From an uncultured Pseudomonadota bacterium (GTDB taxonomy: Bacteria; Pseudomonadota; Gammaproteobacteria; Burkholderiales; Methylophilaceae), in contig CAIRBH010000017.1 in the NCBI GenBank assembly GCA_903876765.1, positions 1-43,889 on the forward strand: a stretch of DNA of 43,889 nucleotides. The letters are read 5' to 3'. A model generated the notes under the pieces. It was given only the letters and a program-made list of their open reading frames with translations. It did not search any database and had not been told where the DNA came from. The translations under genes were made by a program, and so were the position numbers. This document shows, piece by piece, positions 7,392-17,308 of this stretch (the first letter of the stretch is position 1; every line of letters begins with the position of its first letter).

Positions 7392-9407
7392 ATGGCAACA
7401 CGTAAAGACCTAGCCAACGCTATCCGTGCGTTATCTATGGATGCGGTACAAAAAGCGAACTCTGGTCATCCAGGTGCGCCTATGGGCATGGCAGAAATCG
7501 CTGAAGAATTATGGAACAATCATTTGAGCCATAATCCAAAAAATCCTGAATGGGCAAATCGTGACCGTTTTGTTCTTTCTAATGGCCACGGCTCTATGTT
7601 GATTTACTCATTGCTACATCTGACTGGCTATGCTTTGCCTATGGATGAGCTTAAAACATTCCGTCAATTGCATTCAAAATGTGCAGGTCACCCTGAATAC
7701 GGTTATGCACCAGGCGTAGAAACGACCACAGGTCCATTAGGTCAAGGTATTGCTAATGCGGTTGGTTTTGCCATGGCTGAAAAATTACTTGCAGACCAAT
7801 TCAACAAGCAAGGCCATTTCGATGGTTTTAATCAAGCCATAGACTACAACATTGTTGATCACCGCACCTACGTGTTTTTAGGTGATGGTTGCATGATGGA
7901 AGGCGTTTCTCATGAGGCTTGTGCATTAGCCGGTACCTGGGGTTTAGGCAAATTAACGGCATTCTGGGATGACAACGGCATTTCTATCGATGGCCATATT
8001 GAAGGTTGGTACACAGACGATACCGCGAAACGTTTTGAATCATACGGTTGGCATGTGCAATCAGTTGATGGTCATGACGTTGCTGCTATCGGTAAAGCGA
8101 TTGAAGCGGCTAAAAAAGTAACAGATAAGCCATCATTGATTTGCTGTAAAACAGTCATTGGTATGGGTTCACCTAACAAATCAGGTTCACATGATTGCCA
8201 CGGTTCTGCCCTAGGTTTAGATGAAGTAGCGGCTACGCGTGCAAACATTGGCTGGCCTCATGAGCCATTTGTCATTCCAGCGGACGTTTATGCGGGTTGG
8301 GATGCAACTGCTAAAGGCGCGGCGACTGAAGCGGCATGGAATGATAAATTTGCAGCTTACGCTAAAGCGTTTCCTGCTGAAGCGGCTGAATTTAAACGCC
8401 GTATGGCCGGAGATTTACCAGCTAACTGGCAATCAGCGACAGATGCGGTGATTGCTGCTACTAACGAAAAAGCTGAAACAGTTGCAACACGTAAAGCGTC
8501 ACAAAACGTCATTGGTGCTTTAGCCCCATTATTACCAGAATTCTTAGGCGGTTCAGCCGACTTAACTGGCTCTAACTTAACTTCATGCAGTAGCTTTGTG
8601 CATGTAGATGCAAAAAAACCAGGCAACTATATTTCATACGGCGTGCGTGAATTCGGTATGTTCGCCATCATGAATGGTATGGCTTTGCATGGTGGTTTAG
8701 TGCCATTCGGCGGTACTTTCCACATGTTCTCTGACTATGCTAAGAGCGCGCTGCGCATGGCGGCATTAATGAAACAACGCACTATTGCGGTATTAACCCA
8801 TGATTCTATCGGTCAAGGTGAAGATGGTCCTACCCATCAACCTATCGAAAATACCGCTGGTTTACGTTTAATTCCTAATATGGACGTATGGCGTCCAGGC
8901 AACTCAACTGAAACTGCAGTTGCATGGGTTGCGGCAGTAGAGCGCAAAAATGGCCCATCTAGCTTGGTATTAAGCCGTCAAAACGTGCCAGGTATGAAAC
9001 ATGATGCCGCACAATTTGCTTTAATGCGTCAAGGTGGTTATGTGCTGTCTGATGTTGCAGGTAAGGCAGATGTGATTATCATTGCTAACGGTTCAGAACT
9101 TGAATTGGCAGTCAAAGCCGCGGCTGAACTCAACGCAGCTGGCACTAAAGTACGTGTGGTTTCAATGCCATCTACCAATGTATTTGACCGTCAAGATAAA
9201 GCTTACAAAGACAGCGTGCTTACGCCAGGCGTAAAACGCGTGGCGGTAGAAGCTGGGGTAACTGACTTCTGGCGTAAATATGTAGGTCTAGAAGGTGCAG
9301 TAGTAGGCATAGATACCTTTGGCGAATCAGCTCCAGGCGGCGTGTTATTAAAACACTTTGGCTTTACTGTTGAAAACGTAGTAGCTACGGTTAAATCGGT
9401 ACTCTAA
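7392..9407 (+). CDS. tkt: Transketolase
   Basis: A 671-aa, full-length thiamine-diphosphate enzyme that moves two-carbon units between sugar phosphates. Visible are [11 protein letters not shown] with H26, SNGHGSML with H66, CAGHPE with H100, the ThDP motif start LGDGCMMEG (164-166) and the pyrimidine-domain [14 protein letters not shown]. In a methylotroph it regenerates ribulose 5-phosphate for formaldehyde fixation as well as serving the pentose phosphate pathway. The start has a strong RBS (AGGGAG, 8 bases upstream). It leads the tkt-gap-pgk-pyk block, but a terminator after it suggests it is at least partly a separate transcript. Confidence 0.98.
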   Translation: MATRKDLANAIRALSMDAVQKANSGHPGAPMGMAEIAEELWNNHLSHNPKNPEWANRDRFVLSNGHGSMLIYSLLHLTGYALPMDELKTFRQLHSKCAGHPEYGYAPGVETTTGPLGQGIANAVGFAMAEKLLADQFNKQGHFDGFNQAIDYNIVDHRTYVFLGDGCMMEGVSHEACALAGTWGLGKLTAFWDDNGISIDGHIEGWYTDDTAKRFESYGWHVQSVDGHDVAAIGKAIEAAKKVTDKPSLICCKTVIGMGSPNKSGSHDCHGSALGLDEVAATRANIGWPHEPFVIPADVYAGWDATAKGAATEAAWNDKFAAYAKAFPAEAAEFKRRMAGDLPANWQSATDAVIAATNEKAETVATRKASQNVIGALAPLLPEFLGGSADLTGSNLTSCSSFVHVDAKKPGNYISYGVREFGMFAIMNGMALHGGLVPFGGTFHMFSDYAKSALRMAALMKQRTIAVLTHDSIGQGEDGPTHQPIENTAGLRLIPNMDVWRPGNSTETAVAWVAAVERKNGPSSLVLSRQNVPGMKHDAAQFALMRQGGYVLSDVAGKADVIIIANGSELELAVKAAAELNAAGTKVRVVSMPSTNVFDRQDKAYKDSVLTPGVKRVAVEAGVTDFWRKYVGLEGAVVGIDTFGESAPGGVLLKHFGFTVENVVATVKSVL

Positions 9408-9443
9408 TGTAAGGTGCTGTCAATTAACTAGTAGTTTAGTTTA

Positions 9444-9475
9444 AGGGCACCTCGTGATTGGGGTGCCCTATTGTT
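9444..9475 (+). terminator. Rho-independent terminator after tkt
   Basis: AGGGCACC (9444-9451) pairs with GGTGCCCT (9462-9469), eight GC-rich base pairs with a 10-base loop, followed by ATTGTTTT. It lies 37 bases after the tkt stop and before gap, so tkt and gap can be expressed at different levels. Confidence 0.75.
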
Positions 9476-9493
9476 TTATGAATATGGGACTGA

Positions 9494-10528
<1,035 letters not shown>

Positions 10529-10595
10529 GTCTAATAGCGCATAAGCCATTAAATCTTAAAACAATATTGCCAAACACTTTAGGGAGCATGCACTC

Positions 10596-11777
10596 GTGAA
10601 CGTAATTAAAATGACAGATTTAGCTTTAGCTGGCAAGCGGGTGCTGATTCGCGCTGATTTGAACGTGCCCGTGACTGACGGAAAAGTGACCTCAGACGCA
10701 CGCATTACTGCATCAATGGCTACCATCAAATTCGCACTCAATGCAGGGGCAAAAGTGATGGTAACCTCACATTTAGGCCGCCCTGAAGAAGGTATTTTTT
10801 CAGCAGAAAATTCACTGCAACCCGTGGTAGATGTGATTGCTGCTAAGCTCAATACACCGATACGTTTAATCAAAGACTGGGTAGATGGTGGGTTTGAGGT
10901 GGCTGCGGGTGAATTAGTGGTGTTAGAAAACTGTAGATTCAACAAAGGCGAAAAGAAAAGTGTCGATGAACTGTCACAAAAATATGCCAAACTGTGCGAT
11001 ATATTTGTGATGGATGCGTTTGGTACTGCGCATCGTGCTGAAGCCTCTACCCATGGCGTTGCTAAATTTGCCGCTACCGCCGCTGCAGGTATTCTATTAG
11101 TCAATGAGCTCGATGCCCTTACTAAAGCGTTGCTCAGCCCAGCGCGGCCTATGGTGGCAATAGTGGGTGGCAGCAAAGTTTCGACTAAGCTCACGGTATT
11201 AGAAAGCTTGTCAGAAAAAGTTGATCAAATGGTAGTGGGTGGCGGTATTGCTAATACCTTTTTGAAGGCAGTAGGGTATGAGGTTGGTAAATCACTTTGT
11301 GAAGATGATTTAGTGCCAGTGGCACGCACCTTAATGGACAAAATGAGCCAAAGAGGCGCGACTATTCCGATTGCGGTCGACGTGGTCTGTGGCAAAAAAT
11401 TTGCAGCAGATGAGCCTGCCGTTAAGAAGGACGTGGCTTTTGTGGTAGCCGATGACATGATTTTTGATATTGGCTCGAAATCTGCTAGTCAAATAGCACA
11501 GATTATTAAAAACGCAGGTACCGTGGTGTGGAATGGGCCTGTGGGGGTATTTGAATTTGACCAATTTGGAGAAGGCACAAAAACCATAGCCTTGGCTATT
11601 GCTAACACTCAGGCATACACTTTAGCTGGGGGTGGAGATACTATTGCAGCCATTCAGAAATACGGTATTGAGGACAAAATAGATTACATTTCTACGGCTG
11701 GCGGTGCATTTTTAGAATTTTTAGAGGGCAAGAAATTGCCTGCGGTGGACATACTAGAGCAACGCGCTCTAAACTAG
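10596..11777 (+). CDS. pgk: Phosphoglycerate kinase
   Basis: A 393-aa enzyme transferring phosphate from 1,3-bisphosphoglycerate to ADP. It shows RADLNVPV near the N-terminus, the SHLGRP motif, [11 protein letters not shown], the nucleotide-site GGGDTIAA and the C-terminal [13 protein letters not shown]. The start is a GTG with AGGGAG 9 bases upstream. The resulting N-terminus (MNVIKMTDL) matches the usual family start, whereas the ATG at 10611 would be too late. It lies between gap and pyk, with a terminator directly after it. Confidence 0.97.
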   Translation: MNVIKMTDLALAGKRVLIRADLNVPVTDGKVTSDARITASMATIKFALNAGAKVMVTSHLGRPEEGIFSAENSLQPVVDVIAAKLNTPIRLIKDWVDGGFEVAAGELVVLENCRFNKGEKKSVDELSQKYAKLCDIFVMDAFGTAHRAEASTHGVAKFAATAAAGILLVNELDALTKALLSPARPMVAIVGGSKVSTKLTVLESLSEKVDQMVVGGGIANTFLKAVGYEVGKSLCEDDLVPVARTLMDKMSQRGATIPIAVDVVCGKKFAADEPAVKKDVAFVVADDMIFDIGSKSASQIAQIIKNAGTVVWNGPVGVFEFDQFGEGTKTIALAIANTQAYTLAGGGDTIAAIQKYGIEDKIDYISTAGGAFLEFLEGKKLPAVDILEQRALN

Positions 11778-11801
11778 TTAAGCCTCAACCAGTATCACCA
11801 T

Positions 11802-11830
11802 AAAATGGGGCTGCTAGCCCCATTTTTATT
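11802..11830 (+). terminator. Rho-independent terminator between pgk and pyk
   Basis: GGGGCT (11807-11812) pairs with AGCCCC (11816-11821) around a 3-base loop. The stem extends through flanking A-T pairs to 11802/11826 and runs into a T-rich tail. This is a textbook intrinsic terminator 24 bases after the pgk stop. The A-rich 5' side also lets it work on the opposite strand. Confidence 0.85.
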
Positions 11831-11863
11831 TACAATTAAATTTGCTTTGAAAAGGCTTAAAGA

Positions 11864-13300
11864 TTGACATTACGTAAAACAAAAATTGTTGCCACACTAG
11901 GCCCCTCGTCAAACAGTGAAGAAATGTTAGCGCGCATGATTATGGCTGGCGTCAATGTAGTCAGACTAAACTTTTCGCACGGCAGTGCCGAAGAGCACAT
12001 TAAACGCGCAGAAATGGTCAGGGCGATTGCGCTCAAGCTCAATCGTCCCATTGGCGTGCTGTGTGATTTACAAGGCCCAAAAATTAGAATTGGTAAGTTT
12101 GAGTTAGGTAAAGTGACGTTAAAGACAGGTGAGTTATTTATCTTAGATGCCGATTGCGAATTAGGCAATCAAGATCATGTTGGCTTGGACTATAAAACTC
12201 TGCCACAAGAAGTCACAGAAGGCGTGATTTTGCTATTAGATGACGGCCGCATTACCATGCAAGTCGATCGCGTCAAAGGCAATCAAATTCACTGCTTGGT
12301 GATTAATGGCGGCATTCTTAGCAATAACAAAGGCATTAACCGCCAAGGTGGCGGTTTATCTGCCGATGCGCTCACCAAAAAAGACCGTGAAGATATTAAA
12401 ACTGCGGTGGCACTTGAGGCAGATTATATTGCCATGTCTTTTCCCAAAACTGCGCTAGACGTTGAACTGGCACGCACTTTAGTGAAAAAAGCGGGCGGCA
12501 CGGCCAGCATCATCGCCAAAATTGAGCGTGCTGAGGCCATTGATAATTTACAGGCGATTATAGAAGCCTCGGATGCGATTATGGTTGCACGGGGTGATTT
12601 AGGTGTAGAAGTGGGTGATGCCGCGGTGCCTGGCCTACAAAAGCGCATGATACGCATGGCGCGAGCACAAAATAAACTAGTCATTACCGCAACGCAGATG
12701 ATGGAATCTATGATCACTAGCCCTATCCCCACTCGGGCAGAAGTGTCCGATGTTGCCAATGCGGTATTAGATGGCACGGATGCTGTCATGTTGTCGGCTG
12801 AAACAGCGGCTGGACAATACCCGCTAGAAACAGTGCAAGCCGTTCATAGAGTGGTGATGGAGGCAGAAAAAGAATATATTAATCAATACCATGCCGAAAT
12901 AACCGACCAAGTTTTTTTAAAAACCGATGAGACCATTGCGGCTGCGGCAATTTATACGGCCAAGCACTTTAAAGTTAAAGCGATTGCGGCATTGACACAA
13001 TCTGGTAATGCCGCACAATGGCTATCGCGTGCCGATGCTGAAGTGCCGATATACGCCCTATCGCCAGACAAATATGCGCGCCGTAAGCTGACCTTGCATA
13101 GAGGGGTTTATCCATTCCCGATTAATCAGGCGCATAAAACCAAAGATGAAATCTTGCAGGAAATGGAACAAGTGCTGTTACAACAAAAAATGGTCAGTTT
13201 AGGCGACGTAGTATTACTCACTTTTGGTGAGCCAATTGGCAGCCCAGGCGGTACGAATACGCTCAAAATCGTTAAAATTGGTGAAAATAAACAAGCTTAA
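11864..13300 (+). CDS. pyk: Pyruvate kinase
   Basis: A 478-aa enzyme converting phosphoenolpyruvate and ADP to pyruvate and ATP. It shows KIVATLGPSS at the N-terminus, RLNFSHG, CDLQGPKIRIG, the metal/PEP site around IAKIERAEA, MVARGDLGVE, and TATQMMESM with the usual downstream AEVSDVANAVLDGTD. The start is a TTG with GAAAAGG about 8 bases before it. No ATG gives a complete N-terminus, and TLRKTKIVATLG is the normal family start. Because a terminator separates it from pgk, it probably has its own promoter in the AT-rich gap or depends on read-through. Confidence 0.96.
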   Translation: MTLRKTKIVATLGPSSNSEEMLARMIMAGVNVVRLNFSHGSAEEHIKRAEMVRAIALKLNRPIGVLCDLQGPKIRIGKFELGKVTLKTGELFILDADCELGNQDHVGLDYKTLPQEVTEGVILLLDDGRITMQVDRVKGNQIHCLVINGGILSNNKGINRQGGGLSADALTKKDREDIKTAVALEADYIAMSFPKTALDVELARTLVKKAGGTASIIAKIERAEAIDNLQAIIEASDAIMVARGDLGVEVGDAAVPGLQKRMIRMARAQNKLVITATQMMESMITSPIPTRAEVSDVANAVLDGTDAVMLSAETAAGQYPLETVQAVHRVVMEAEKEYINQYHAEITDQVFLKTDETIAAAAIYTAKHFKVKAIAALTQSGNAAQWLSRADAEVPIYALSPDKYARRKLTLHRGVYPFPINQAHKTKDEILQEMEQVLLQQKMVSLGDVVLLTFGEPIGSPGGTNTLKIVKIGENKQA

Positions 13301-13353
13301 TTCATACTTAGTCTATGCAGCTTGCTGATAGCCACTAATCTAGTGATAATGTT

Positions 13354-13382
13354 TTGCTTGGTTTTTACTTGCCATTTATAAT
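13354..13382 (+). promoter_or_regulatory. Sigma70-type promoter for purC
   Basis: TTGCTT (13354-13359) and TATAAT (13377-13382) are separated by exactly 17 bases, close to the consensus -35/-10 arrangement. Predicted transcription starts near 13389, giving a leader of about 36 bases before purC. Confidence 0.65.
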
Positions 13383-13424
13383 AGCCTATCAAACTTCTAC
13401 CTGTTAAAGCATAAGCCAAGCGCC

Positions 13425-14327
13425 ATGAACCAGCCTTTATTACAAACCAGCATCACCAGTCTCAAGCGCATACATCAGGGTAAGGTTAGAGATATTTATG
13501 ACATAGACGCCGACACCATGCTGTTGGTAAGCACTGACCGCCTATCAGCATTTGATGTCATTTTACCTACAGGTATCGCCAACAAAGGCGCTATGCTGAC
13601 GCAGATGGCTAACTTTTGGTTTGAAAAACTCAAAGACATCGTGCCCAATCATTTGACTGGTATTCTGCCTAGTAGCCTAGTGACAAGCCCGGCAGAACAA
13701 GCCCAGCTTGGCTCACGCGCCGTGGTAGTAAAAAAATTAAAAGCATTGCCAATAGAGGCTATTGTCCGTGGCTATTTAGTTGGTAGTGGTTGGAAAGAAT
13801 ATCAAGCTAAAGGTAGCGTGTGTGGCATTCCATTACCAGCGGGCTTGCAAGAAGCATCGCAATTACCTAGCCCCATATTCACCCCTTCTAGCAAAGCGGC
13901 GGTGGGTGAGCACGACGAAAATATTAGTTTGCAACAATGTGCCGATTTAATCGGCCAACAGATGGCCGAACAAGTGGCACAGGTTGCCATCACCCTTTAT
14001 CAACGTGCGGCAGAATATGCCCTGACACGCGGTATTATCATCGCTGATACTAAGTTTGAGTTTGGCTTAGATGCAAACAATGTACTGCATGTGATGGATG
14101 AGGTGCTAACCCCAGATTCATCACGCTTTTGGCCTGCTAGTAGCTATGTCGTCGGCCAAAATCCACCTAGCTACGATAAGCAGTTTGTGCGTGATTGGTT
14201 AGAAAGCACGGGTTGGAATAAAACTGCACCAGCACCCGAGCTACCAGCAGAAGTGGCGCAAAAAACCAGCGAAAAATATATGGAAGCTTTTGAGCGCCTC
14301 ACAGGTCAGGCATTACGTATTGATTGA
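13425..14327 (+). CDS. purC: Phosphoribosylaminoimidazole-succinocarboxamide synthase (SAICAR synthetase)
   Basis: A 300-aa purine biosynthesis enzyme joining aspartate to CAIR with ATP. It shows HQGKVRDIYDI at the N-terminus, STDRLSAFDVILP, VRGYLVGSGWKEYQ, IADTKFEFG and the MDEVLTPDSSRFWP signature. It is of the longer (about 300 aa) type rather than the ~237-aa enteric type. It follows pyk, a placement common in betaproteobacteria, but has its own promoter. Confidence 0.97.
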   Translation: MNQPLLQTSITSLKRIHQGKVRDIYDIDADTMLLVSTDRLSAFDVILPTGIANKGAMLTQMANFWFEKLKDIVPNHLTGILPSSLVTSPAEQAQLGSRAVVVKKLKALPIEAIVRGYLVGSGWKEYQAKGSVCGIPLPAGLQEASQLPSPIFTPSSKAAVGEHDENISLQQCADLIGQQMAEQVAQVAITLYQRAAEYALTRGIIIADTKFEFGLDANNVLHVMDEVLTPDSSRFWPASSYVVGQNPPSYDKQFVRDWLESTGWNKTAPAPELPAEVAQKTSEKYMEAFERLTGQALRID

Positions 14328-14361
14328 TGATTATGGGTATTAACATTTTCTGACTAATCGT

Positions 14362-14646
14362 TTGATTAAAAAACTAAAATCGTTTAGCAAACAACTCAAG
14401 CAAGAGCTGGCAGTTTATCGTTTAGTGCTCAAGCACCCTAAAACGCCTTGGATAGCCAAGCTTTTTTTAGGCTTAGCGATTGCTTATTTATTGCTCCCTT
14501 TTGATCTAATTCCAGATTTTATACCTGTATTAGGTCAGTTAGATGAGGTTGTTATCATCCCTATTTTGGTCTATATCGCCCTATTATTTATCCCAAAAAT
14601 TATTATTCAAGATTGTAGAGAACAAGTTCAATCTGCCATTGAATAA
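14362..14646 (+). CDS. Small YkvA/DUF1232-family membrane protein
   Basis: A 94-aa protein with a basic N-terminus and a hydrophobic centre carrying PKTPWIAKLFLGLAIAYLL and PFDLIPDFIPVLGQLDE, the characteristic DUF1232 (YkvA-like) motif, then a second hydrophobic stretch. Function is unknown for the family. The start is a TTG. No in-frame ATG exists between the upstream stop (14341-14343) and the conserved domain. It lies 34 bases after purC and may be cotranscribed with it. Confidence 0.8.
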   Translation: MIKKLKSFSKQLKQELAVYRLVLKHPKTPWIAKLFLGLAIAYLLLPFDLIPDFIPVLGQLDEVVIIPILVYIALLFIPKIIIQDCREQVQSAIE

Positions 14647-14749
14647 TCAGTGTTTCATCTGATTTTTAACGATTTTATTTAATCGACTTGCTATAATTGC
14701 ATCATAAAATATATACCAAAATTAATTCGTCAATTTTTAGGAATACACC

Positions 14750-15298
14750 ATGTCGTTAAACCAAGTGCCAACCGGCAAAGATGTGCCCAATGATTTTAAT
14801 GTCATTATAGAAATCCCTATGCAGGGCGACCCTGTCAAATATGAAGTAGACAAAGAAAGTGGGGCAATTTTTGTTGATCGCTTTATGGGGACGGCCATGC
14901 AATACCCGACTAATTACGGCTATGTGCCGCACACACTGGCAGATGATGGTGATCCTGTAGACGTCTTAGTGATGACGCCAGTGCCATTGATTCCAGGCGT
15001 GGTGGTGCGTTGTCGTCCTTTGGGCGTGCTACTGATGGAAGATGAAGCGGGCTTAGACGCAAAAGTTTTAGCGGTGCCCGTTGAAAAAGTCTGTGGTTTA
15101 TACGGCCATCTTAAAACTCACAAAGACTTATCGGCTTGGCGCTTAGACATGATTGCGCACTTTTTTGAGCATTATAAAGATTTAGATAAGGGCAAGTGGG
15201 TAAAAATTAATGGCTGGGGTGATATAGACCAGGCGAAAAAAGAGATTTTAGACGGTGTGACAAACTACGATAACGCTAAAGTAAAACCAGCTTTCTAG
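14750..15298 (+). CDS. ppa: Inorganic pyrophosphatase
   Basis: A 182-aa family I soluble pyrophosphatase that hydrolyses PPi to two phosphates and pulls biosynthetic reactions forward. It shows [42 protein letters not shown] with its metal-binding Asp cluster, and the C-terminal [17 protein letters not shown]. The start has TAGGAA about 9 bases upstream. A TATAAT box at 14692-14697 may be its -10, although no convincing -35 goes with it. It converges on the YgjP-type gene with only 10 bases between the stops. Confidence 0.97.
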   Translation: MSLNQVPTGKDVPNDFNVIIEIPMQGDPVKYEVDKESGAIFVDRFMGTAMQYPTNYGYVPHTLADDGDPVDVLVMTPVPLIPGVVVRCRPLGVLLMEDEAGLDAKVLAVPVEKVCGLYGHLKTHKDLSAWRLDMIAHFFEHYKDLDKGKWVKINGWGDIDQAKKEILDGVTNYDNAKVKPAF

Positions 15299-15308
15299 TA
15301 ATTAATCA

Positions 15309-16016
15309 TTAAATACGATGCAAACTAGCGGACAAAGCTTTTAGCTCTTTTTCTGCTAATTTGTAATCTGGGTAAATACTGGCAACAGTGGCCCAAAACT
15401 TAGCCGAGTGGTTCATTTCTTTTAAATGTGCCAGTTCATGGCAAACCACATAGTTGATAATGTGCGGCGGCGCTTGCAATAAGCGCCAATTGAGCCGAAT
15501 TTGTTTTTTTGAATTGCAGCTTCCCCAGCGCGAGCTAGCGTTAGACAGGTTAAACGCGTTGAAACTCACACCTAATTTGCTGGAAAATATTTCTAGTCGT
15601 CTAGTAAAGTCTATCAGCGCTTGTTTTTTGTACCACTGTATGACTTTACGGGCGATTAAGCTGGCGTCGTCATGATGCGGCATCGCCAGCTGCAATACGC
15701 CAGGCTCGTACTCAACCGCCTTGCTACGAAGGTTATGCTCAACGGCTAAGGTAATGCTATTGCCTAAGTACCAGAGCGTCTCACCATGCTGCCAGTGTAT
15801 GGCGGGTAATTTATTTTCTACCAGTGCGTTTAATTTTTTGCGTATCCAATCTGCTTTTTGCTCAATAATGCCTTCAAGTTGAGCTTGTGAGATACGCTTA
15901 GGTGCATGTACCACCAAGCCATGGGCGGTAATTTTTAAGCCCACAGTGCGGCGCTGGCGACGTTCTAACTGATAATGTAGCTGGTCGCCTGAGGCTAAGG
16001 TAATCGCATGACTCAT
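15309..16016 (-). CDS. YgjP/SprT-like zinc metallopeptidase (M48-type, DUF45)
   Basis: A 235-aa protein with the zincin motif CHELAHLKEMNHS: H193, E194, H197 and a third ligand candidate H203. Upstream is the family signature SSRWGSCNSKKQIRLNWRL. There is no signal peptide, so it is cytosolic. Family members (YgjP) are metal-dependent hydrolases of poorly known substrate. Its start overlaps the stop of plsC by 4 bases (ATGA), indicating translational coupling in a gmhB-plsC-ygjP series. Confidence 0.9.
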   Translation of the reverse strand: MSHAITLASGDQLHYQLERRQRRTVGLKITAHGLVVHAPKRISQAQLEGIIEQKADWIRKKLNALVENKLPAIHWQHGETLWYLGNSITLAVEHNLRSKAVEYEPGVLQLAMPHHDDASLIARKVIQWYKKQALIDFTRRLEIFSSKLGVSFNAFNLSNASSRWGSCNSKKQIRLNWRLLQAPPHIINYVVCHELAHLKEMNHSAKFWATVASIYPDYKLAEKELKALSASLHRI

Positions 16017-16720
16017 GATGCGGTTAGCGTGGCCATTTCTGTTTCAATCCAGTTTTCTACTAGCTGATTTAAGGCGTCTGTTTTTAAGCCTGCCGTTTGA
16101 ATAGCTTGGCCTATGTGTATTTGAATAAGCCCAGGTGTTTTTATAAAGCCTTTGGGCCAAAAATCACCTGCATTATGCGCAACTGGCAGAACGGCTGTTT
16201 GCGTGTGTGTGGCAAGCCAAGCACCACCTATATGATACTTGCCGCGTTTTTTTGGGGCAATTCTAGTGCCTTCTGGAAATATCACTACCCACAAACCCTT
16301 GGCTAACCTATCTTTGCCTTTTTCTACTAGCTGTTTTAGCGCCTCACGTCCAGCGGCACGATTAATCGCAATTGGTGATGACATGGCCAAACCCCAGCCA
16401 AATATGGGAATCCACAATAATTCACGTTTGAGCACATAGACTTGAGTGGGAAAAATGGCCTGAAATGCGAACGTCTCCCAAGTGGATTGGTGCTTGCTTA
16501 GGATAATAGTCGGGCTATTGGGGATATGCTCCAAGCCTGTGATCTGATGGCGAATATTACAAGTGACTTTTAGCCACCATAACATGCTGCGCGCCCAGCC
16601 TGAAATAAGCTTATTGCGTGTTACCGGCTTAAGTGGCAATGCCAGCAATGCGATTAAAGTAAAAATTGGCGCAGTCATGACTTGCCCAATAAAAAACAAA
16701 CATGAACGCAAAAACAGCAT
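16013..16720 (-). CDS. plsC: 1-acyl-sn-glycerol-3-phosphate acyltransferase (PlsC family)
   Basis: A 235-aa membrane-associated acyltransferase that adds the second acyl chain in phosphatidic acid synthesis. An N-terminal hydrophobic segment (about 5-30) precedes the catalytic block LSKHQSTWETFAF (H77) and the substrate motif FPEGTR (148-153). The usual HX4D is HX4E here (E82), a variant I recall from relatives of this subgroup, so probably natural. It follows gmhB by 12 bases and overlaps the YgjP-type gene. Lyso-lipid specificity cannot be inferred. Confidence 0.9.
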   Translation of the reverse strand: MLFLRSCLFFIGQVMTAPIFTLIALLALPLKPVTRNKLISGWARSMLWWLKVTCNIRHQITGLEHIPNSPTIILSKHQSTWETFAFQAIFPTQVYVLKRELLWIPIFGWGLAMSSPIAINRAAGREALKQLVEKGKDRLAKGLWVVIFPEGTRIAPKKRGKYHIGGAWLATHTQTAVLPVAHNAGDFWPKGFIKTPGLIQIHIGQAIQTAGLKTDALNQLVENWIETEMATLTAS

Positions 16721-16732
16721 ACCGTCCTTTAA

Positions 16733-17293
16733 TTAATCTTGCCCTGCAATAATGTGTTGTACAGCTTCAGCGAGGTCGGCACACACCCAAGTGTTTTCAG
16801 GCAAGGCTTTATCGATAGATAGTTTAGAGGCAGCTAAAGTGGCCTCACCTTTGCCAGTCAGCACTAAAATCGGCTGGCAGCCTGCCGCCGAAAAAGCCTG
16901 TAAATCTCTTAATGCGTCACCCACAGCGGGCACGCCGTGCAATTCTGTTGAAAAGCGTCTGCCTATATCTTCTATCATGCCTATGTCTGGCTTGCGGCAA
17001 TGGCAGTGGTCGTCTGCCGCATGCGGACAATAAAAAATAGCATCCACCCGTCCGCCCACTATCGCTAATTCTCGATTCATTTTTTCATGAATACTATTGA
17101 GCGTGGCCATATCAAATAAGCCTCGACTAATCCCCGATTGATTAGTCGCAACCGCCACTCGGAAGCCAGATTGGTTGAGTAAAGCAATCGCATCAAGGCT
17201 GCCCGCTATTGGCAGCCATTCATTAGGATTTTTAATGAAATTGGCAGAGTCGCGATTAATCACCCCATCCCTGTCTAAAATCACTAATTTCAT
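16733..17293 (-). CDS. gmhB: D-glycero-beta-D-manno-heptose-1,7-bisphosphate 7-phosphatase
   Basis: A 186-aa HAD-superfamily phosphatase of the ADP-heptose pathway for LPS inner core. The nucleophile motif LDRDGVIN gives D7 and D9. ATNQSGISRG is HAD motif II. The zinc-binding loop CPHAADDHCHCRKP supplies C89, H91, C97 and C99. The placement glyQ-glyS-gmhB-plsC is common in betaproteobacteria. The start ATG lies 15 bases after the glyS stop, so the genes are likely cotranscribed. Confidence 0.95.
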   Translation of the reverse strand: MKLVILDRDGVINRDSANFIKNPNEWLPIAGSLDAIALLNQSGFRVAVATNQSGISRGLFDMATLNSIHEKMNRELAIVGGRVDAIFYCPHAADDHCHCRKPDIGMIEDIGRRFSTELHGVPAVGDALRDLQAFSAAGCQPILVLTGKGEATLAASKLSIDKALPENTWVCADLAEAVQHIIAGQD

Positions 17294-17308
17294 TTGCTAC
17301 TCACTTAA

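Noticed and set aside
10588-10599. Tiny ORF ATG-CAC-TCG-TGA overlapping the pgk GTG start as a possible leader peptide
   Set aside because: Its ATG lies only one base after AGGAG-like sequence, too close for initiation. The RBS spacing suits the GTG instead.
14692-14697. TATAAT upstream of ppa as a full promoter
   Set aside because: No acceptable -35 lies 16-18 bases upstream; noted only within the ppa entry.
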